Shown in pieces: positions 28,725-38,040 of a stretch of DNA of 64,000 nt (position 1 is its first letter; each line of letters opens with the position of its first letter). The stretch is from Actinomadura barringtoniae (GTDB lineage Bacteria; Actinomycetota; Actinomycetes; Streptosporangiales; Streptosporangiaceae): assembly GCF_017573505.1 (NCBI RefSeq), contig NZ_JAGEOJ010000038.1, forward strand, positions 1-64,000, read 5' to 3'. Made by a program: the position numbers and the translations under genes. Under the pieces are notes generated by a model. It saw only the letters and a program-made list of their open reading frames with translations. It searched no databases and was not told the origin of the DNA.

Positions 28725-29186
28725 ATGACCGAGGCACTGCCGGGCGAACGCATCGAGGACAAATCCCTCGGTGAACTGGTCGCACTGGCTTCCAGCAACG
28801 TCTCGAACCTCATCAGGTCCGAGATGGATCTGGCCAAGCTGGAGCTCAAGGACGACGCCAAGAAGGCCGCCCTGGGCAGCACCATGTTCGCCGTCGCCGG
28901 GCTGTGCGCCGGGATGATCGTGATCCTGCTGTCGATCGCGCTGGCGTACGGGCTGGTCGCGATGGGGATCTGGCACTGGGCGGCGTTCCTCATCGTCTCC
29001 GGTGTGTACGCGCTGCTCGCGCTGGTACTGATCGGCATCGGCTACCTGCGGATGAAGAAGATCGACGGCGCCAAGCGCAGCCGCAGGCAGTTGCGCGAGG
29101 ACTTCTCGATGCTGCGCAAGCGCGGCGAGGACCGTGACGAGGACCGCGCGGTCGCCGGCCCGGACGCGCGCGAGCTGACGGACTGA
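28725..29186 (+). CDS. phage-holin-family (DUF1469) membrane protein
   Basis: A 153-aa protein with a clear ribosome site (GGAAGGAGAAGCGAT) before ATG. Amphipathic N-terminus with SLGELVALASSNVSNLIRSE and LAKLELKDDAKKAALG, typical of the Phage_holin_3_6/DUF1469 family. Two membrane helices follow (FAVAGLCAGMIVILLSIALA, AAFLIVSGVYALLALVLIGI), then a charged tail. Despite the name these are ordinary chromosomal membrane proteins of unknown role, not prophage evidence. Seven bp upstream of the hydrolase gene, so probably one operon. Confidence 0.9.
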   Translation: MTEALPGERIEDKSLGELVALASSNVSNLIRSEMDLAKLELKDDAKKAALGSTMFAVAGLCAGMIVILLSIALAYGLVAMGIWHWAAFLIVSGVYALLALVLIGIGYLRMKKIDGAKRSRRQLREDFSMLRKRGEDRDEDRAVAGPDARELTD

Positions 29187-29192
29187 CGAACG

Positions 29193-30119
29193 ATGACCGG
29201 GCGCGACGCGTTCTCGGCCATCGAGGTCGAGGGACCCTGGACCCACCGGGCGGTGAGCGCCGGCGGGACCCGTTTCCACGTCGCGGAGATGGGCGAAGGG
29301 CCGCTGGTCCTGCTGCTGCACGGCTTCCCCGAGTTCTGGTGGTCGTGGCACAACCAGCTGGTCTCGCTCGCCGCGGCGGGCTACCGCGCGGCCGCAGTCG
29401 ACCTGCGCGGGTACGGGGGCAGCGACAAGCCGCCACGCGGCTACGACCTGGTCACGCTCGCGAGCGACGCGGCCGGGCTCGTACGGGCGCTGGGCGAGGC
29501 GAACGCGGTGGTGATCGGCCACGACCTCGGCGGCCTCCTCGCCTGGACGATGGCGGTCTACCACCCGAAGGTCGTACAGCGGCTGGGCGTGGTGAGCGCA
29601 CCCCATCCGCTGCGGCTCCGGCAGGCCCTGCGCGGTGACGTACGCGGGCAGACCTGGGCGACGCGGCACACGCTCGGCTTCCAGGTGCCCGCCTGGCCCG
29701 AACGGCGGCTGGTACGCGACGACGCGGCGCTGGTCGGCCGGCTGCTGCACGAGTGGTCGGGGCCCGGCTGGCCGGACGAACGCACCGAACGCCTCGTACG
29801 CAAGGCCGTGCAGATCCCCGGCGTCGCGCACTGCGCGCTGGAGTACCACCGCTGGCTGTTCCGCTCGCAACCGCGCCCGGACGGCATCCGGTACGCGCGC
29901 CGCATGCGCACGCCGATCCAGGTGCCCACGCTGCAACTGCACGGCGCGCTCGACCCGTGCATCCTGCCCGCGAGCGCGCAAGGCTCCGGGCGGTACGTGG
30001 CCGCTCCCTACCGATGGAAGCTCATCGAGGGAACGGGGCACTTCCCGCACCAGGAACGCCCGCGATCGTTCGACGCCCAGCTGATCAACTGGCTGCAGGA
30101 CCCCGAACCCGAGCGCTGA
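29193..30119 (+). CDS. alpha/beta hydrolase, epoxide-hydrolase-like
   Basis: A 308-aa alpha/beta-fold hydrolase. Oxyanion motif LLLHGFPEFWWSW (HGxP); nucleophile elbow VVIGHDLGGLLAW, where Asp replaces Ser as in epoxide hydrolases and haloalkane dehalogenases; catalytic His in GTGHFPHQERP. The cap region 130-220 is Arg-rich. The Asp nucleophile and HGFPE favour an epoxide hydrolase, but the substrate is unknown. Cytoplasmic. It sits between the holin-like gene and the DUF309 gene, all plus strand. Confidence 0.9.
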   Translation: MTGRDAFSAIEVEGPWTHRAVSAGGTRFHVAEMGEGPLVLLLHGFPEFWWSWHNQLVSLAAAGYRAAAVDLRGYGGSDKPPRGYDLVTLASDAAGLVRALGEANAVVIGHDLGGLLAWTMAVYHPKVVQRLGVVSAPHPLRLRQALRGDVRGQTWATRHTLGFQVPAWPERRLVRDDAALVGRLLHEWSGPGWPDERTERLVRKAVQIPGVAHCALEYHRWLFRSQPRPDGIRYARRMRTPIQVPTLQLHGALDPCILPASAQGSGRYVAAPYRWKLIEGTGHFPHQERPRSFDAQLINWLQDPEPER

Positions 30120-30143
30120 CCGTACGGCGCGTACCGTGAAGTC

Positions 30144-30686
30144 GTGGCGCGCGATCAAACCCCGGCGCAGAGCCAAGCGCAGAACGAGGCGCAGGCGCCG
30201 AACGAGGCCCAGCCGCGGAACGAGACGTCGCGGCGCGACCGCGACGAGACGGGCCGAGCCCGCAACGCCCGCCCGCGCGACGCGTACGGCCGCCCTCTCC
30301 CTCGCGGCTCCGTCGGCGAGCCCACCATGCCCGACGATCTCGACCTGCCGCCCGCCGAGGCCCTGATCGAGGCCCAGCGGCTCCTGGACGCCGACCGCCC
30401 CTTCCACGCCCACGAGGTCCTGGAAGCCGTATGGAAGGCCGCCCCCGAGTCTGAACGCGAACTGTGGCGAGGCCTGGCCCAAGTGGCCGTAGGCATCACC
30501 CACCTACGCCGAGGCAACACCCGAGGCGCCCAAGCTCTCCTGTCCCGAGCCGCCGACCGCCTAGAGCCCTACGCCACCGCCCCACCGCACAACATCGACG
30601 TCCAAGGCATCATCACCACAGCCCGATCCCTGACGAACAGCCCTGCTCAGCAGGGCGATGCCATCCGCCTCCGACTCATCCGCTGA
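30144..30686 (+). CDS. DUF309 domain protein
   Basis: A 180-aa protein starting at GTG 30144. The DUF309 signature is in the second half: PFHAHEVLEAVWK, ELWRGLAQVAVGITHLRRGN. Residues 1-65 are low-complexity (AQSQAQNEAQAPNEAQPRNE), an extension I would not expect in the family. A more typical start would be near MPDDLDLPPAEALIE (ATG 30327). DUF309 proteins are small helical proteins of unknown function. Confidence 0.85.
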   Translation: MARDQTPAQSQAQNEAQAPNEAQPRNETSRRDRDETGRARNARPRDAYGRPLPRGSVGEPTMPDDLDLPPAEALIEAQRLLDADRPFHAHEVLEAVWKAAPESERELWRGLAQVAVGITHLRRGNTRGAQALLSRAADRLEPYATAPPHNIDVQGIITTARSLTNSPAQQGDAIRLRLIR

Positions 30687-31018
30687 GACCGCCGCCAGGC
30701 AAGGCACGGGCGGGCACAAGCACAGCCGTCCCAGGCGCACGCGTGCGACAGGCGCTCAAGCACAGCCACACCCCGCAGGCGGCAGCGACCCACCGCCCAG
30801 GCGCGCACAGACGTAGCAGCCACAGGAGCGCACAGGTACAGCCGCCGCAAGCGGACACACGCACGCACCCGCAGGCGGACACACGCACGCACCCGCAAGC
30901 GGGCAGACACAGGCACCCGCAGGCGGGCAGACACAGGCACACAAGGACAGGCCCCCGCAGGCGGGCACACCTGCAGCCGCCGCAAGCGAGCCGCTACAGG
31001 CGGGGGACGAGCGCTTGG
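30687..31018. other. intergenic occupied by repeat
   Basis: Convergent gap between the DUF309 gene and marP. No gene seen; most of it is the 24-bp array and related CAGGCG/CACAGG words. Confidence 0.5.
30847..30960. repeat. 24-bp tandem array
   Basis: Units GCAAGCGGACACACGCACGC plus ACCC (30847, 30871) followed by the variant GCAAGCGGGCAGACACAGGC plus ACCC (30895, 30919) and a broken copy. Related words continue to about 31000. Confidence 0.85.
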
Positions 31019-32242
31019 TCAGTCGGAGCAGCCGTCGGTGGAGACGGGGATGGTGGCGTCCTGGCCGACTCGGGCGTCGACGGCGACTTCCTCGGAGGTG
31101 AGGGCGTAGCCGGTGGGGGTCGAGGTGTCCAGGGCGGCGGCGAAGATGACGCCGTAGACCGAGCCGTCCTTGGCCAGGAGCGGGCCACCGGAGTTGCCGG
31201 GCTCGACCACGCCGCGGATGGCGTAGATCTCGCGGCTGACCTTGCCTGAGTGGTAGATGTCCAGGCCGGTGGCGGTCTGCCGGGCGCGGACGCGAGCGGC
31301 CAGGGCGGTGAACGGGTGGCCCTTCGGGAAACCGGCGATGATCGCGTCGTCCTGGACCCGGGCGGGGCCGGCGAACCTCAGCGGCTTGGCCTGGAGGTCC
31401 GGAACGTACAGGACGGCGATGTCCTTCTTGGGGTCGTACAGAACGACACGGCCACGCACCTCGGGGTGCGTCAGGCTCTTGACCGTCGACGCGCCCTGCG
31501 CGCCCGCGACCACGTGGGCGTTGGTCATCACGTGGTTGGGCGCGAAGACGAAGCCGGTGCCCTCGATCCGCCGCTGGCACTGGGGCGCCGTGCTGGTGAT
31601 CTTGACGATGCTCTTCTCCGCGTCCTTGAGCACCGGCGTGTTGAGGATCGCGTCGTTCGGCGGCGGCACCTCGGCGACCGACTCCCCACCGAGGCCGTTG
31701 AAGACCTGCGGGAACTTGCTGCTGGCGACGAAGCCCTTGAACGAGGAGAACCACGTCTGCGCCTGGCCGGGCATCACGTCGTTGACGCCCTTGATGATCG
31801 ACGACCCGTTCACCTGGGTGCGGACCGGCTTGAACTCCGAGTGCGCGACCAGCGTTCCGAAGAACCACGCCACGATCAGCAGCGACAGGGCGCTCACCAC
31901 GGCGCCGCCCGCGGCGTCGACCTGGCGCGCGTTCAGGCCCGTCACCCGGTTGCGCAGCACGGCGCCCGCCGAGGACGCGATGAGCTGGCCGAGCGTGGCC
32001 GACAGGAAGGCGATCACGATCGCCAGCAGTGCCTGCTGCGCCGCGCCCTCCACGGCCGCCTCGGCGATCGGTGGCGCGATGAGGACGCCCACGACGCCCC
32101 CGCCGACGAAACCGACGAAGCTCAGCAGGCTCACGATGAAGCCCTGCCGGTAGCCCGACACCGCGAACAGCACGATGAGGACAAGCAGGATCAGGTCGAG
32201 AAGGTGGTCGCCAAGCACCGCTTCACCGTATAGCGCGAACAC
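31019..32242 (-). CDS. marP: MarP-type membrane serine protease
   Basis: A 407-aa protein: N-terminal CvpA-like domain with four membrane helices (about 10-140) followed by a trypsin-like periplasmic protease. Triad His243 (TNAHVVAG), Asp274 (KKDIAVLYV), Ser351 (EPGNSGGPLL), spaced as in mycobacterial MarP. Two lone cysteines, Cys222 and Cys405, sit where MarP has its regulatory disulfide. MarP protects against acid and oxidative stress by processing cell-wall hydrolase precursors; the same role is likely here. GTG 32242 is the annotated start; GTG 32221 is also possible. Confidence 0.93.
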   Translation of the reverse strand: MFALYGEAVLGDHLLDLILLVLIVLFAVSGYRQGFIVSLLSFVGFVGGGVVGVLIAPPIAEAAVEGAAQQALLAIVIAFLSATLGQLIASSAGAVLRNRVTGLNARQVDAAGGAVVSALSLLIVAWFFGTLVAHSEFKPVRTQVNGSSIIKGVNDVMPGQAQTWFSSFKGFVASSKFPQVFNGLGGESVAEVPPPNDAILNTPVLKDAEKSIVKITSTAPQCQRRIEGTGFVFAPNHVMTNAHVVAGAQGASTVKSLTHPEVRGRVVLYDPKKDIAVLYVPDLQAKPLRFAGPARVQDDAIIAGFPKGHPFTALAARVRARQTATGLDIYHSGKVSREIYAIRGVVEPGNSGGPLLAKDGSVYGVIFAAALDTSTPTGYALTSEEVAVDARVGQDATIPVSTDGCSD

Positions 32243-32378
32243 CCGTGTTCACGTCCCCTCAGTGGACCAGATTCGGCGACATCACGTAACCGTGGGGAGC
32301 GATGCGCCTTTGTCCCGGTACGCGAAGGGGATGAGAGCGAGGCAAGAACGGGCGCTCAGACCGGGGAAATGAGAGTGG

Positions 32379-33041
32379 TCAGCCTCGGGCGGCCAGGTTG
32401 AGGACTTCGGGGGGCAGGTCCTCTACGTGGTCGGTGTCCCAGGGGCGTTCCCAGCCGCCCACCTGGAGGATTTGGGTGAGGATGCCGGCGGTGAAGCCCC
32501 AGACGAGCATGCCATGGACGCGGAACGCGGGGCCGAGCCTCATGCCGGACGGGTGGCGTACGGTCAGGCGGTTGGCCGGGTCGGTGAGCTCGGCGATGGG
32601 AACGCGGGAGACCAGGGCGACCTCGCCCGGGTGGCCCGGCGAGACCTCGGTCGGCTCCCGCCACCAGGCCGCCACCGGGGTGACGCGGTAGTCGCTGCGG
32701 CCCAGGTAGAGCTCGGGCAGAACGGCCAGGACGTCCACACCCTCGGGCCGTACGCCGCATTCCTCGCCGGCCTCCCGGAGCGCGGCGGCGACCGGGCCGT
32801 CGTCCTCGGGGTCGATGCGGCCGCCGGGGAACGCGGGCTGCCCGGCGTGGTTGTTGAGCGTCGCGGCGCGTTCGGTGAGCAGGATGTCGGGCCCCTCGGC
32901 CCCTTCCCCGAAGAGGATCAGCACGGCGGCGGCGCGCGCCGTGGCGGAGTTGGCCCGCATGACGGGAGGCACAGGCATGCCCGGCGCCTTCGCCAGGAAG
33001 GCGTCGAGCCACTCGGGGTGGGCAGCCGTTGTGTCCGTCAC
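32379..33041 (-). CDS. Nudix hydrolase, CoA pyrophosphatase type
   Basis: A 220-aa Nudix protein. The NudL/CoAse signature LLTERAATLNNHAGQPAFPG precedes the Nudix box (GGRIDPEDDGPVAAALREAG then EECGV). This combination is typical of coenzyme-A pyrophosphatases that cut CoA to 4'-phosphopantetheine and 3',5'-ADP. Cytoplasmic. Neighbour of nth on the same strand, an arrangement common in actinobacteria. Confidence 0.92.
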   Translation of the reverse strand: MTDTTAAHPEWLDAFLAKAPGMPVPPVMRANSATARAAAVLILFGEGAEGPDILLTERAATLNNHAGQPAFPGGRIDPEDDGPVAAALREAGEECGVRPEGVDVLAVLPELYLGRSDYRVTPVAAWWREPTEVSPGHPGEVALVSRVPIAELTDPANRLTVRHPSGMRLGPAFRVHGMLVWGFTAGILTQILQVGGWERPWDTDHVEDLPPEVLNLAARG

Positions 33042-33114
33042 GCCAATCCCAACCCGATCAAGTCCAGAATCCTTCCCGAAACGTTCGACACCCCCGCCGC
33101 GATGGCGGGCGGGC

Positions 33115-33855
33115 TCAGTTGGGCGGGCCGTCCTTGACCAGCTTGCGGGCCTCCTCGGCGTCGATCGGGCCTTCGCCGTACGAGGGGCACAGGTCCGCGA
33201 GGGGGCAGACGCCGCAGGCGGGGCGGCGGGAGTGGCACATGCGGCGGCCGTGCCAGATCAGCCGGTGGGACAGCATCGTCCAGTCCTTGCGCGGGATCAG
33301 CTCGCCGACCTCGTGCTCGACCTTGACCGGGTCGGTCTCCTGGGTCCAGCCGAAGCGGCGGACCAGGCGGCCGAAGTGGGTGTCGACCGTGATCCCCGGG
33401 ACGCCGAACGCGTTGCCCAGCACGACGTTGGCGGTCTTGCGGCCCACGCCGGGCAGGGTGACCAGCTTGTCCATGGACGGCGGGACCTCGCCGCCGAACT
33501 CGTCCCGCAGCGCCACCGACAGGCCCATGACCGACTTGGTCTTGGCCCGGAAGAACCCCAGCGACTTGAGGATCTGCTCGACGTCCTCGGGGTTGGCCGC
33601 GGCCAGGTCCTCGGGCGTCGGGTACTTGGCGAACAGCGCCGGGGTGGTCATGTTGACCCGCACATCGGTGGTCTGTGCCGAGAGCACCGTCGCGATCAGA
33701 AGCTGGAACGGGTTCTGGAAGTCCAGCTCGCAGTGCGCGTCCGGGTAGGTGTCGGCCAGCACCCGGTCGATCTTCCGGGCCCGCCGGACCAGCCCCAGAT
33801 GTGTCTCTTTCGCAAACCTGCGAGCCCGCGCCGCAGGAGTCTCCACCCTCGCCAT
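33115..33855 (-). CDS. nth: endonuclease III
   Basis: DNA glycosylase/AP lyase, 246 aa from ATG 33855 (MARVETPA); the frame extends to 33906 without support. Helix-hairpin-helix LPGVGRKTANVVLGNAF with the catalytic Lys in GRKT, the catalytic Asp in VDTHFGRLVRR, and the [4Fe-4S] loop Cys-x6-Cys-x2-Cys-x5-Cys in CHSRRPACGVCPLADLC. All key residues intact. Removes oxidised pyrimidines in base-excision repair. Crp follows divergently, as in Streptomyces and mycobacteria. Confidence 0.97.
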   Translation of the reverse strand: MARVETPAARARRFAKETHLGLVRRARKIDRVLADTYPDAHCELDFQNPFQLLIATVLSAQTTDVRVNMTTPALFAKYPTPEDLAAANPEDVEQILKSLGFFRAKTKSVMGLSVALRDEFGGEVPPSMDKLVTLPGVGRKTANVVLGNAFGVPGITVDTHFGRLVRRFGWTQETDPVKVEHEVGELIPRKDWTMLSHRLIWHGRRMCHSRRPACGVCPLADLCPSYGEGPIDAEEARKLVKDGPPN

Positions 33856-34556
33856 GCGGCAAGCGTACGGGCACCCTGCGACAAGAACGCCGCTCTCCGC
33901 CATCACGACCGTTCTGGCCTGCGAGAACCCCGGTGTCGGCGCGGCCCGCCAGCGATCATTACCGTACGAGCATGGCTCGTGACGCCGAGCTGGACTCGCT
34001 CCAGACCACCGCGGAGCCCTGGGAGGCCCACGACCGGATGGTGATGGCGACCGGCTTCTGGGTCATGCCCCGGCAACTCCCAGCGCCTACCAAGACCCCG
34101 ATGATCAAGACCCCGACCAGGCGAGTGTCCAGATAGGTGAACATCCAACGGATCAGGACGTTCAGCAGGGCAACGGCGACCTCGGCAGGACCTCGGACCG
34201 GACTCCGGCGGCCTGACCTCGGGGTCCAGGGCCTGAATCCGGTCAGGCCATGACGCAGAGCATGGCCCGTTTTGAATAGGATTGTCGCTCTTGCTCCAGT
34301 GGACCATTGGTGGGTGATGAGCCCGGTGTGATGCCATTCACCCAGCGGTCCGTACACTGGAGTAACAAGAATCGTGATGCCCGGCCGTCGGGACGGACGC
34401 TGGTGTCCGAATGGACGCCCGGGTGCCGGTGGAGCGGTTCGAGACGCGAGGGCTGAGGAATTTCGGTCCTCCGTTTCGGCGCGCCGTGGCCCCACCTTCA
34501 CGTACGCGGTGGGACGTACGTCACACTAAGCATGTAGGTGTTCGAGGAGGAGAAGC
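33856..34556. other. nth-crp divergent intergenic region
   Basis: About 700 bp. A minus-strand fragment around 33960-34150 reads FTYLDTRLVGVLIIGVLVGA, a membrane-helix-like stretch, but lacks a convincing start, so I leave it as a possible remnant. The right part should carry the crp promoter. Confidence 0.45.
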
Positions 34557-35243
34557 GTGACCGACCGCGACGTGGACGTTCTGAGCAGAGCTCCGCTCTT
34601 CGAGGCCCTCGACGAGCAGGGGGCCAAGGCGCTGCGCGCCAACGTGACCGAGGTGCGCCTGGCCCGCGGTCAGACGCTCTTCAACGAGGGCGAGACGGGC
34701 GACCGCCTGTACGTCGTTCTCGAAGGCAAGATCAAGCTGACCAGGACGGCTCCCGACGGCCGCGAGAACCTGCTGAGCGTGCTCGGCCCGAGCGAGATGT
34801 TCGGCGAACTGTCGCTGTTCGATCCTCGCCCGCGGACCGCGAGCGCGATCGCGGTGACCGAATGCCGTCTTGCCGGACTGGGCCACGATGACCTGCGGCC
34901 TTGGCTGACCGGCCACCCGGAGGTCGGCGTTCAGCTGCTGCGCGCCCTGGCCCAGCGGCTGCGCAAGACCAACGACATCATGGCCGACCTGGTGTTCACC
35001 GACGTGCCCGGCCGCGTGGCCAAGGCCCTCCTCGACCTGGCCGAGCGTTTCGGCCAGCCGTCCGAGGCCGGGCTGCACGTCCACCACGACCTCACTCAGG
35101 AGGAGCTCGCCCAGTTGGTCGGCGCCTCCCGCGAGACGGTCAACAAGGCCCTGGCCGACTTCGCGCAGCGCAATTGGCTGCGGATCGAGGCCCGAGCGGT
35201 GGTCATCCTCGACATCGAACGCCTCCGCAAGCGTTCCAAGTAG
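34557..35243 (+). CDS. crp: Crp/Fnr-family transcription regulator
   Basis: A 228-aa cyclic-nucleotide-type regulator, GTG start with GGAGGAG. N-terminal cNMP fold LFNEGETGDRLYVVLEGKI; phosphate-binding cassette FGELSLFDPRPRTAS, with the Glu and Arg-Thr/Ser of cAMP-responsive members; dimer helix RLRKTNDIMADLVF; HTH LTQEELAQLVGASRETVNKA. Its place beside nth and its sequence match actinobacterial Crp (germination and development in Streptomyces). Likely autoregulated from the long upstream gap, though I cannot assign a site. Confidence 0.95.
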   Translation: MTDRDVDVLSRAPLFEALDEQGAKALRANVTEVRLARGQTLFNEGETGDRLYVVLEGKIKLTRTAPDGRENLLSVLGPSEMFGELSLFDPRPRTASAIAVTECRLAGLGHDDLRPWLTGHPEVGVQLLRALAQRLRKTNDIMADLVFTDVPGRVAKALLDLAERFGQPSEAGLHVHHDLTQEELAQLVGASRETVNKALADFAQRNWLRIEARAVVILDIERLRKRSK

Positions 35244-35281
35244 GCACCACCACCCGCCGCCAGAGCTCCCAGCTCCCGGCA

Positions 35282-35302
35282 CCCGGCACCCGGCACCCGG
35301 CA
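35282..35302. repeat. 7-bp CCCGGCA repeat
   Basis: Three exact CCCGGCA copies flanked by near copies (35275-35309), just past the crp stop. Confidence 0.7.
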
Positions 35303-35376
35303 CCCGGACCCACCCGAGCCCAAGGCACCGGCCCAGCACCCGGCGCCCAACCCGCCCGGGCACTCAGGCGCGTCGG

Positions 35377-36183
35377 TTACTTGCGTTCGTTGAGGTAGTC
35401 GAGCTGGGCCTGGACCGACCATTCGGCGGCGGGCCATAGGGACTGGTCTACGTCCGCGTAGACGACTTCAACGACTTCGCGGGCTGTGGTGGCGCCGTTT
35501 TCGACGGCGGCTTCGACCTGGGCTAGGCGCTGGCGGCGGTGGCCGATGTAGTGGTCCAGAGCGGCGATGGGGTCGTCCAGCTTGGGGCCGTGCCCGGGCA
35601 GGATGGTCGCCGCGCCCTGCTCCTCGGCGAACTTCCGCAGCCGGTCCAGGGAGCTCAGGTAGTCGCCGAGCTTTCCCTCGACGACCGTCGTCCCGTACCC
35701 CAGGACCGTGTCGCCGGTCAGCACCGCGCCGTCGGCGGGCAGCCAGAACGTCAGCGAGTCGTTCGAGTGGCCCGGCGTCTCCAGGATGCGCAGCTCCAGG
35801 CCGCCGGTGGTGACCACGTCGCCCTCGATCAGGCCTTCGTCGCCGAGGCGGTGGCGCGGGTCCATGGCCCGTACGGCGACCGAACCGGCCGGAACGCCTG
35901 CCGAGGCGGCGGCCAGCTCAGCGAACTTCTTCGCGCCGGCGGAGTGGTCGGGGTGGCCGTGGGTCAGCAGTACGAGTCCGACCCGGCGGCCCTGCGCAGC
36001 GACCGTTTCGACGACCCGGCTCAGGTGCTTGCCGTCCTTGGGACCGGGGTCGACGACCACGACCTCCTCGGCGCCCGGCTCGCAGATGATCCAGGTGTTG
36101 GTGCCGTCCAGGGTCATCGCGGACGGGTTGGGCGCCAGAACGCAGGTCGCCCGATCCGTTCCCATGCCGTCGATCTCGCTCAT
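35377..36183 (-). CDS. metallo-beta-lactamase-fold hydrolase
   Basis: MBL-fold metalloenzyme, 268 aa from ATG 36183 (MSEIDGMG). Starts with VLAPNPSAMTLDGTNTWII as in actinobacterial members of this locus; zinc motif THGHPDHSAGAKK, second His in ETPGHSNDS, Asp in VLTGDTVLG, and last His in ILPGHGP. The frame stays open to ATG 36333, which has a GGGGG-type site 46 bp past the upstream Nudix gene and would add a 50-residue N-terminus (MLPRRLARYKAPLWQAAMW), so the start is uncertain. LACTB2/glyoxalase-II-like; substrate unknown. Confidence 0.88.
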   Translation of the reverse strand: MSEIDGMGTDRATCVLAPNPSAMTLDGTNTWIICEPGAEEVVVVDPGPKDGKHLSRVVETVAAQGRRVGLVLLTHGHPDHSAGAKKFAELAAASAGVPAGSVAVRAMDPRHRLGDEGLIEGDVVTTGGLELRILETPGHSNDSLTFWLPADGAVLTGDTVLGYGTTVVEGKLGDYLSSLDRLRKFAEEQGAATILPGHGPKLDDPIAALDHYIGHRRQRLAQVEAAVENGATTAREVVEVVYADVDQSLWPAAEWSVQAQLDYLNERK

Positions 36184-36379
36184 CTCACCCATCTTGCCCG
36201 AGCGACGATCAGGGTGATCAACCGGATTCCAGCCGAGACGGTCGAGGTGACGCAGCGCGGACGTTCCGCTGAGCCGCCACATGGCCGCCTGCCACAGCGG
36301 CGCCTTGTACCTGGCCAAGCGGCGCGGAAGCATCGCCGCCCCCTTTCGAGGATGTGCCCTGGCCACAGCCTTCAGGCGA

Positions 36380-37225
36380 TCATCCCTGTGGATAGTGGTG
36401 CGCGGCGCTCTCGGGCAGAACGAGGTACGGCTCGCCGTCGACGATCTCGCCCTTGGGCTCCAGGACTTCGATCTCGCGTTCAGCGGCCAGAACGTCGGCG
36501 ACGGTCTCGTACTCCGCGAGTTCGGCGAGCGTGGCCAGCGTCGGCGGCAGCATGAACCACTCGCCGGCCATCGCCCGTTCGGCCGCCTCGGCGGGACGGA
36601 CCCAGGCGACGCGGTCGGCCTCGGTGCTGACGTCGCGCGCCCGCTGGCCCTGCGGCATCGCCGCGACGAAGAACCGCGTGTCGTAGCGCTTGGGCTCGAT
36701 GGCCGGGGTGATCCAGTGCGCCCACGGGCGCAACAGGTCGGAGCGCAGGACCAGGCCGCGCCGGTCGAGGAACCCGCGCAGCGACACCGAACGGTCGAGC
36801 AGCGCCTGCCGGTCGGCCTCCCAGCCGTCGCCGCGCGTGTCGTCCACGACCGAGTCGCCGGTCGGCCCGGCGAGCAGCACGAGGCTCTCCTCGAACGTCT
36901 CGCGTACGGCGGCGCAGACCAGCTCGCGCGCCACCGTCTCGCTCGCCTTGAACGACGCGCCCCACTCGGCGGCGGCCGGACCGGACCAGCCGATGGTGGC
37001 GTCACCGTCGCGCGCGTCCACCGACCCGCCGGGGAACACGTACGCGCCGGGCGCGAACGCCATCGACGACACGCGCCGCAGCAGGAACGCCTGCAGCCCG
37101 TGCTCATCGTGGTCGCGCAGCACGACGACGGTGGCGGCGTCCTTCGCCGGCACCGGTTGGTAGGTGCCGTCGAGGATCCCCTGGATCTGCTCCCGGAACT
37201 GGTCCGGCAGCTTGAGCCCGTTCAT
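36380..37225 (-). CDS. Nudix hydrolase, NUDT19-like
   Basis: A 281-aa Nudix-fold protein. FAPGAYVFPGGSVD is followed by an about 30-residue insertion before CAAVRETFEESLVLL, so the Nudix box is split as in the NUDT7/NUDT19-like CoA diphosphatase group. The C-terminal part (WITPAIEPKRYDTRFFVAAM) also matches that group. Likely a CoA-ester or nucleotide diphosphate hydrolase; the substrate is inferred. Same strand and probably same transcript as the MBL gene downstream. Confidence 0.88.
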   Translation of the reverse strand: MNGLKLPDQFREQIQGILDGTYQPVPAKDAATVVVLRDHDEHGLQAFLLRRVSSMAFAPGAYVFPGGSVDARDGDATIGWSGPAAAEWGASFKASETVARELVCAAVRETFEESLVLLAGPTGDSVVDDTRGDGWEADRQALLDRSVSLRGFLDRRGLVLRSDLLRPWAHWITPAIEPKRYDTRFFVAAMPQGQRARDVSTEADRVAWVRPAEAAERAMAGEWFMLPPTLATLAELAEYETVADVLAAEREIEVLEPKGEIVDGEPYLVLPESAAHHYPQG

Positions 37226-37417
37226 CGTCGTCCAGTCGAACGCTTGATCCTCATGGGCGCTAATTCGGACACACCGAATGGGATTCCGTCAAGCCCCGCG
37301 ACGGCCCCTCGGCCGTCCCGCGACGGCCCCCTCGGCGACCCTTCGGCGACCCGAGCGTGGTCAGCCGACCCTGATCGACACGGAGCGGGCCAGCCGACCG
37401 CAGCTACACGGAGCGGG

Positions 37418-37885
37418 TCAGCCGACCTCGACGATCAGCTCGACCTCGACCGGCGAGTTGCGTGGCAGGACCGAGACGCCGACGGCGCTGCGGGCATGCC
37501 GCCCCGCGTCCCCGAACACCTCGCCCAGCAGGTCGCTGGCGCCGTTGATCACCTGCGGCTGGCCATAGAAGTCGGGCGCGCTGGCCACGAACCCGACGAC
37601 CTTCACGACCCGCTTCACCTTCGACAGGTCGCCGACCTCGGCCTTGATCGCGGCGATCGCGTTCAGCGCGCAGGTCCTGGCGTGGCCGGCGGCCTCCTCG
37701 GCGCTCACCTCGGCACCGACCTTGCCGGTGACGACCAGCTCGCCCTTGACGATCGGGAGCTGCCCGGCCGTGTAGACCAGCGATCCCGTACGGGCCGTCG
37801 GGACGTACGACGCCAGCGGCGCGACGACGTCGGGGAGCTCGAGACCGAGCTCGCTGATGCGCTCCTCGGGCGTGGCCACCGTCAC
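37418..37885 (-). CDS. RidA family protein
   Basis: A 155-aa RidA/YjgF fold protein. GTG 37885 overlaps the DUF4177 stop as GTGA, implying translational coupling; GTG 37879 is an alternative. Conserved LVYTAGQLPI, NAIAAIKAEVGDLSKVKRVV, and the C-terminal block ARSAVGVSVLPRNSPVEVE with its conserved Arg. Enamine/imine deaminase or related; this long-N-terminus subgroup is common in the wblA neighbourhood of actinobacteria. Cytoplasmic. Confidence 0.92.
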   Translation of the reverse strand: MTVATPEERISELGLELPDVVAPLASYVPTARTGSLVYTAGQLPIVKGELVVTGKVGAEVSAEEAAGHARTCALNAIAAIKAEVGDLSKVKRVVKVVGFVASAPDFYGQPQVINGASDLLGEVFGDAGRHARSAVGVSVLPRNSPVEVELIVEVG

Positions 37886-38040
37886 TGCTCCACTTCGCGC
37901 TTGAAGTAGGCCACCAGGTTCTCCGGGTTCGGGCCCGGCAGAACGGTGACGAGCTCCCACCCGTCCTGGCCCCAGTTGTCGAGGATCTGCTTGGTCGCGT
38001 GCACCAGCAGAGGAACGGTCGCGTACTCCCACTTCTTCAT
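37882..38040 (-). CDS. DUF4177 small protein
   Basis: A 52-aa protein starting MKKWEYATVPLLVHATKQIL, with GWELVTVLPGP and ending FKREVEQ, the typical DUF4177 pattern (WEY...GWELV). Stop TGA overlaps the GTG of ridA. Such proteins sit next to RidA in many actinobacteria; function unknown. Confidence 0.9.
   Translation of the reverse strand: MKKWEYATVPLLVHATKQILDNWGQDGWELVTVLPGPNPENLVAYFKREVEQ

Noticed and set aside
28725..29186. Prophage signal from the holin-family protein
   Set aside because: DUF1469 proteins are normal chromosomal membrane proteins; no phage structural, integrase or lysis genes are nearby.
27279..30503. 1,074-codon minus-strand frame across nhaA to DUF309
   Set aside because: Antisense shadow of four well-supported plus-strand genes; no motifs of its own.
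33959..34150. Small membrane protein upstream of nth
   Set aside because: Has a helix-like hydrophobic stretch but no credible start or ribosome site; kept only as a possible remnant.
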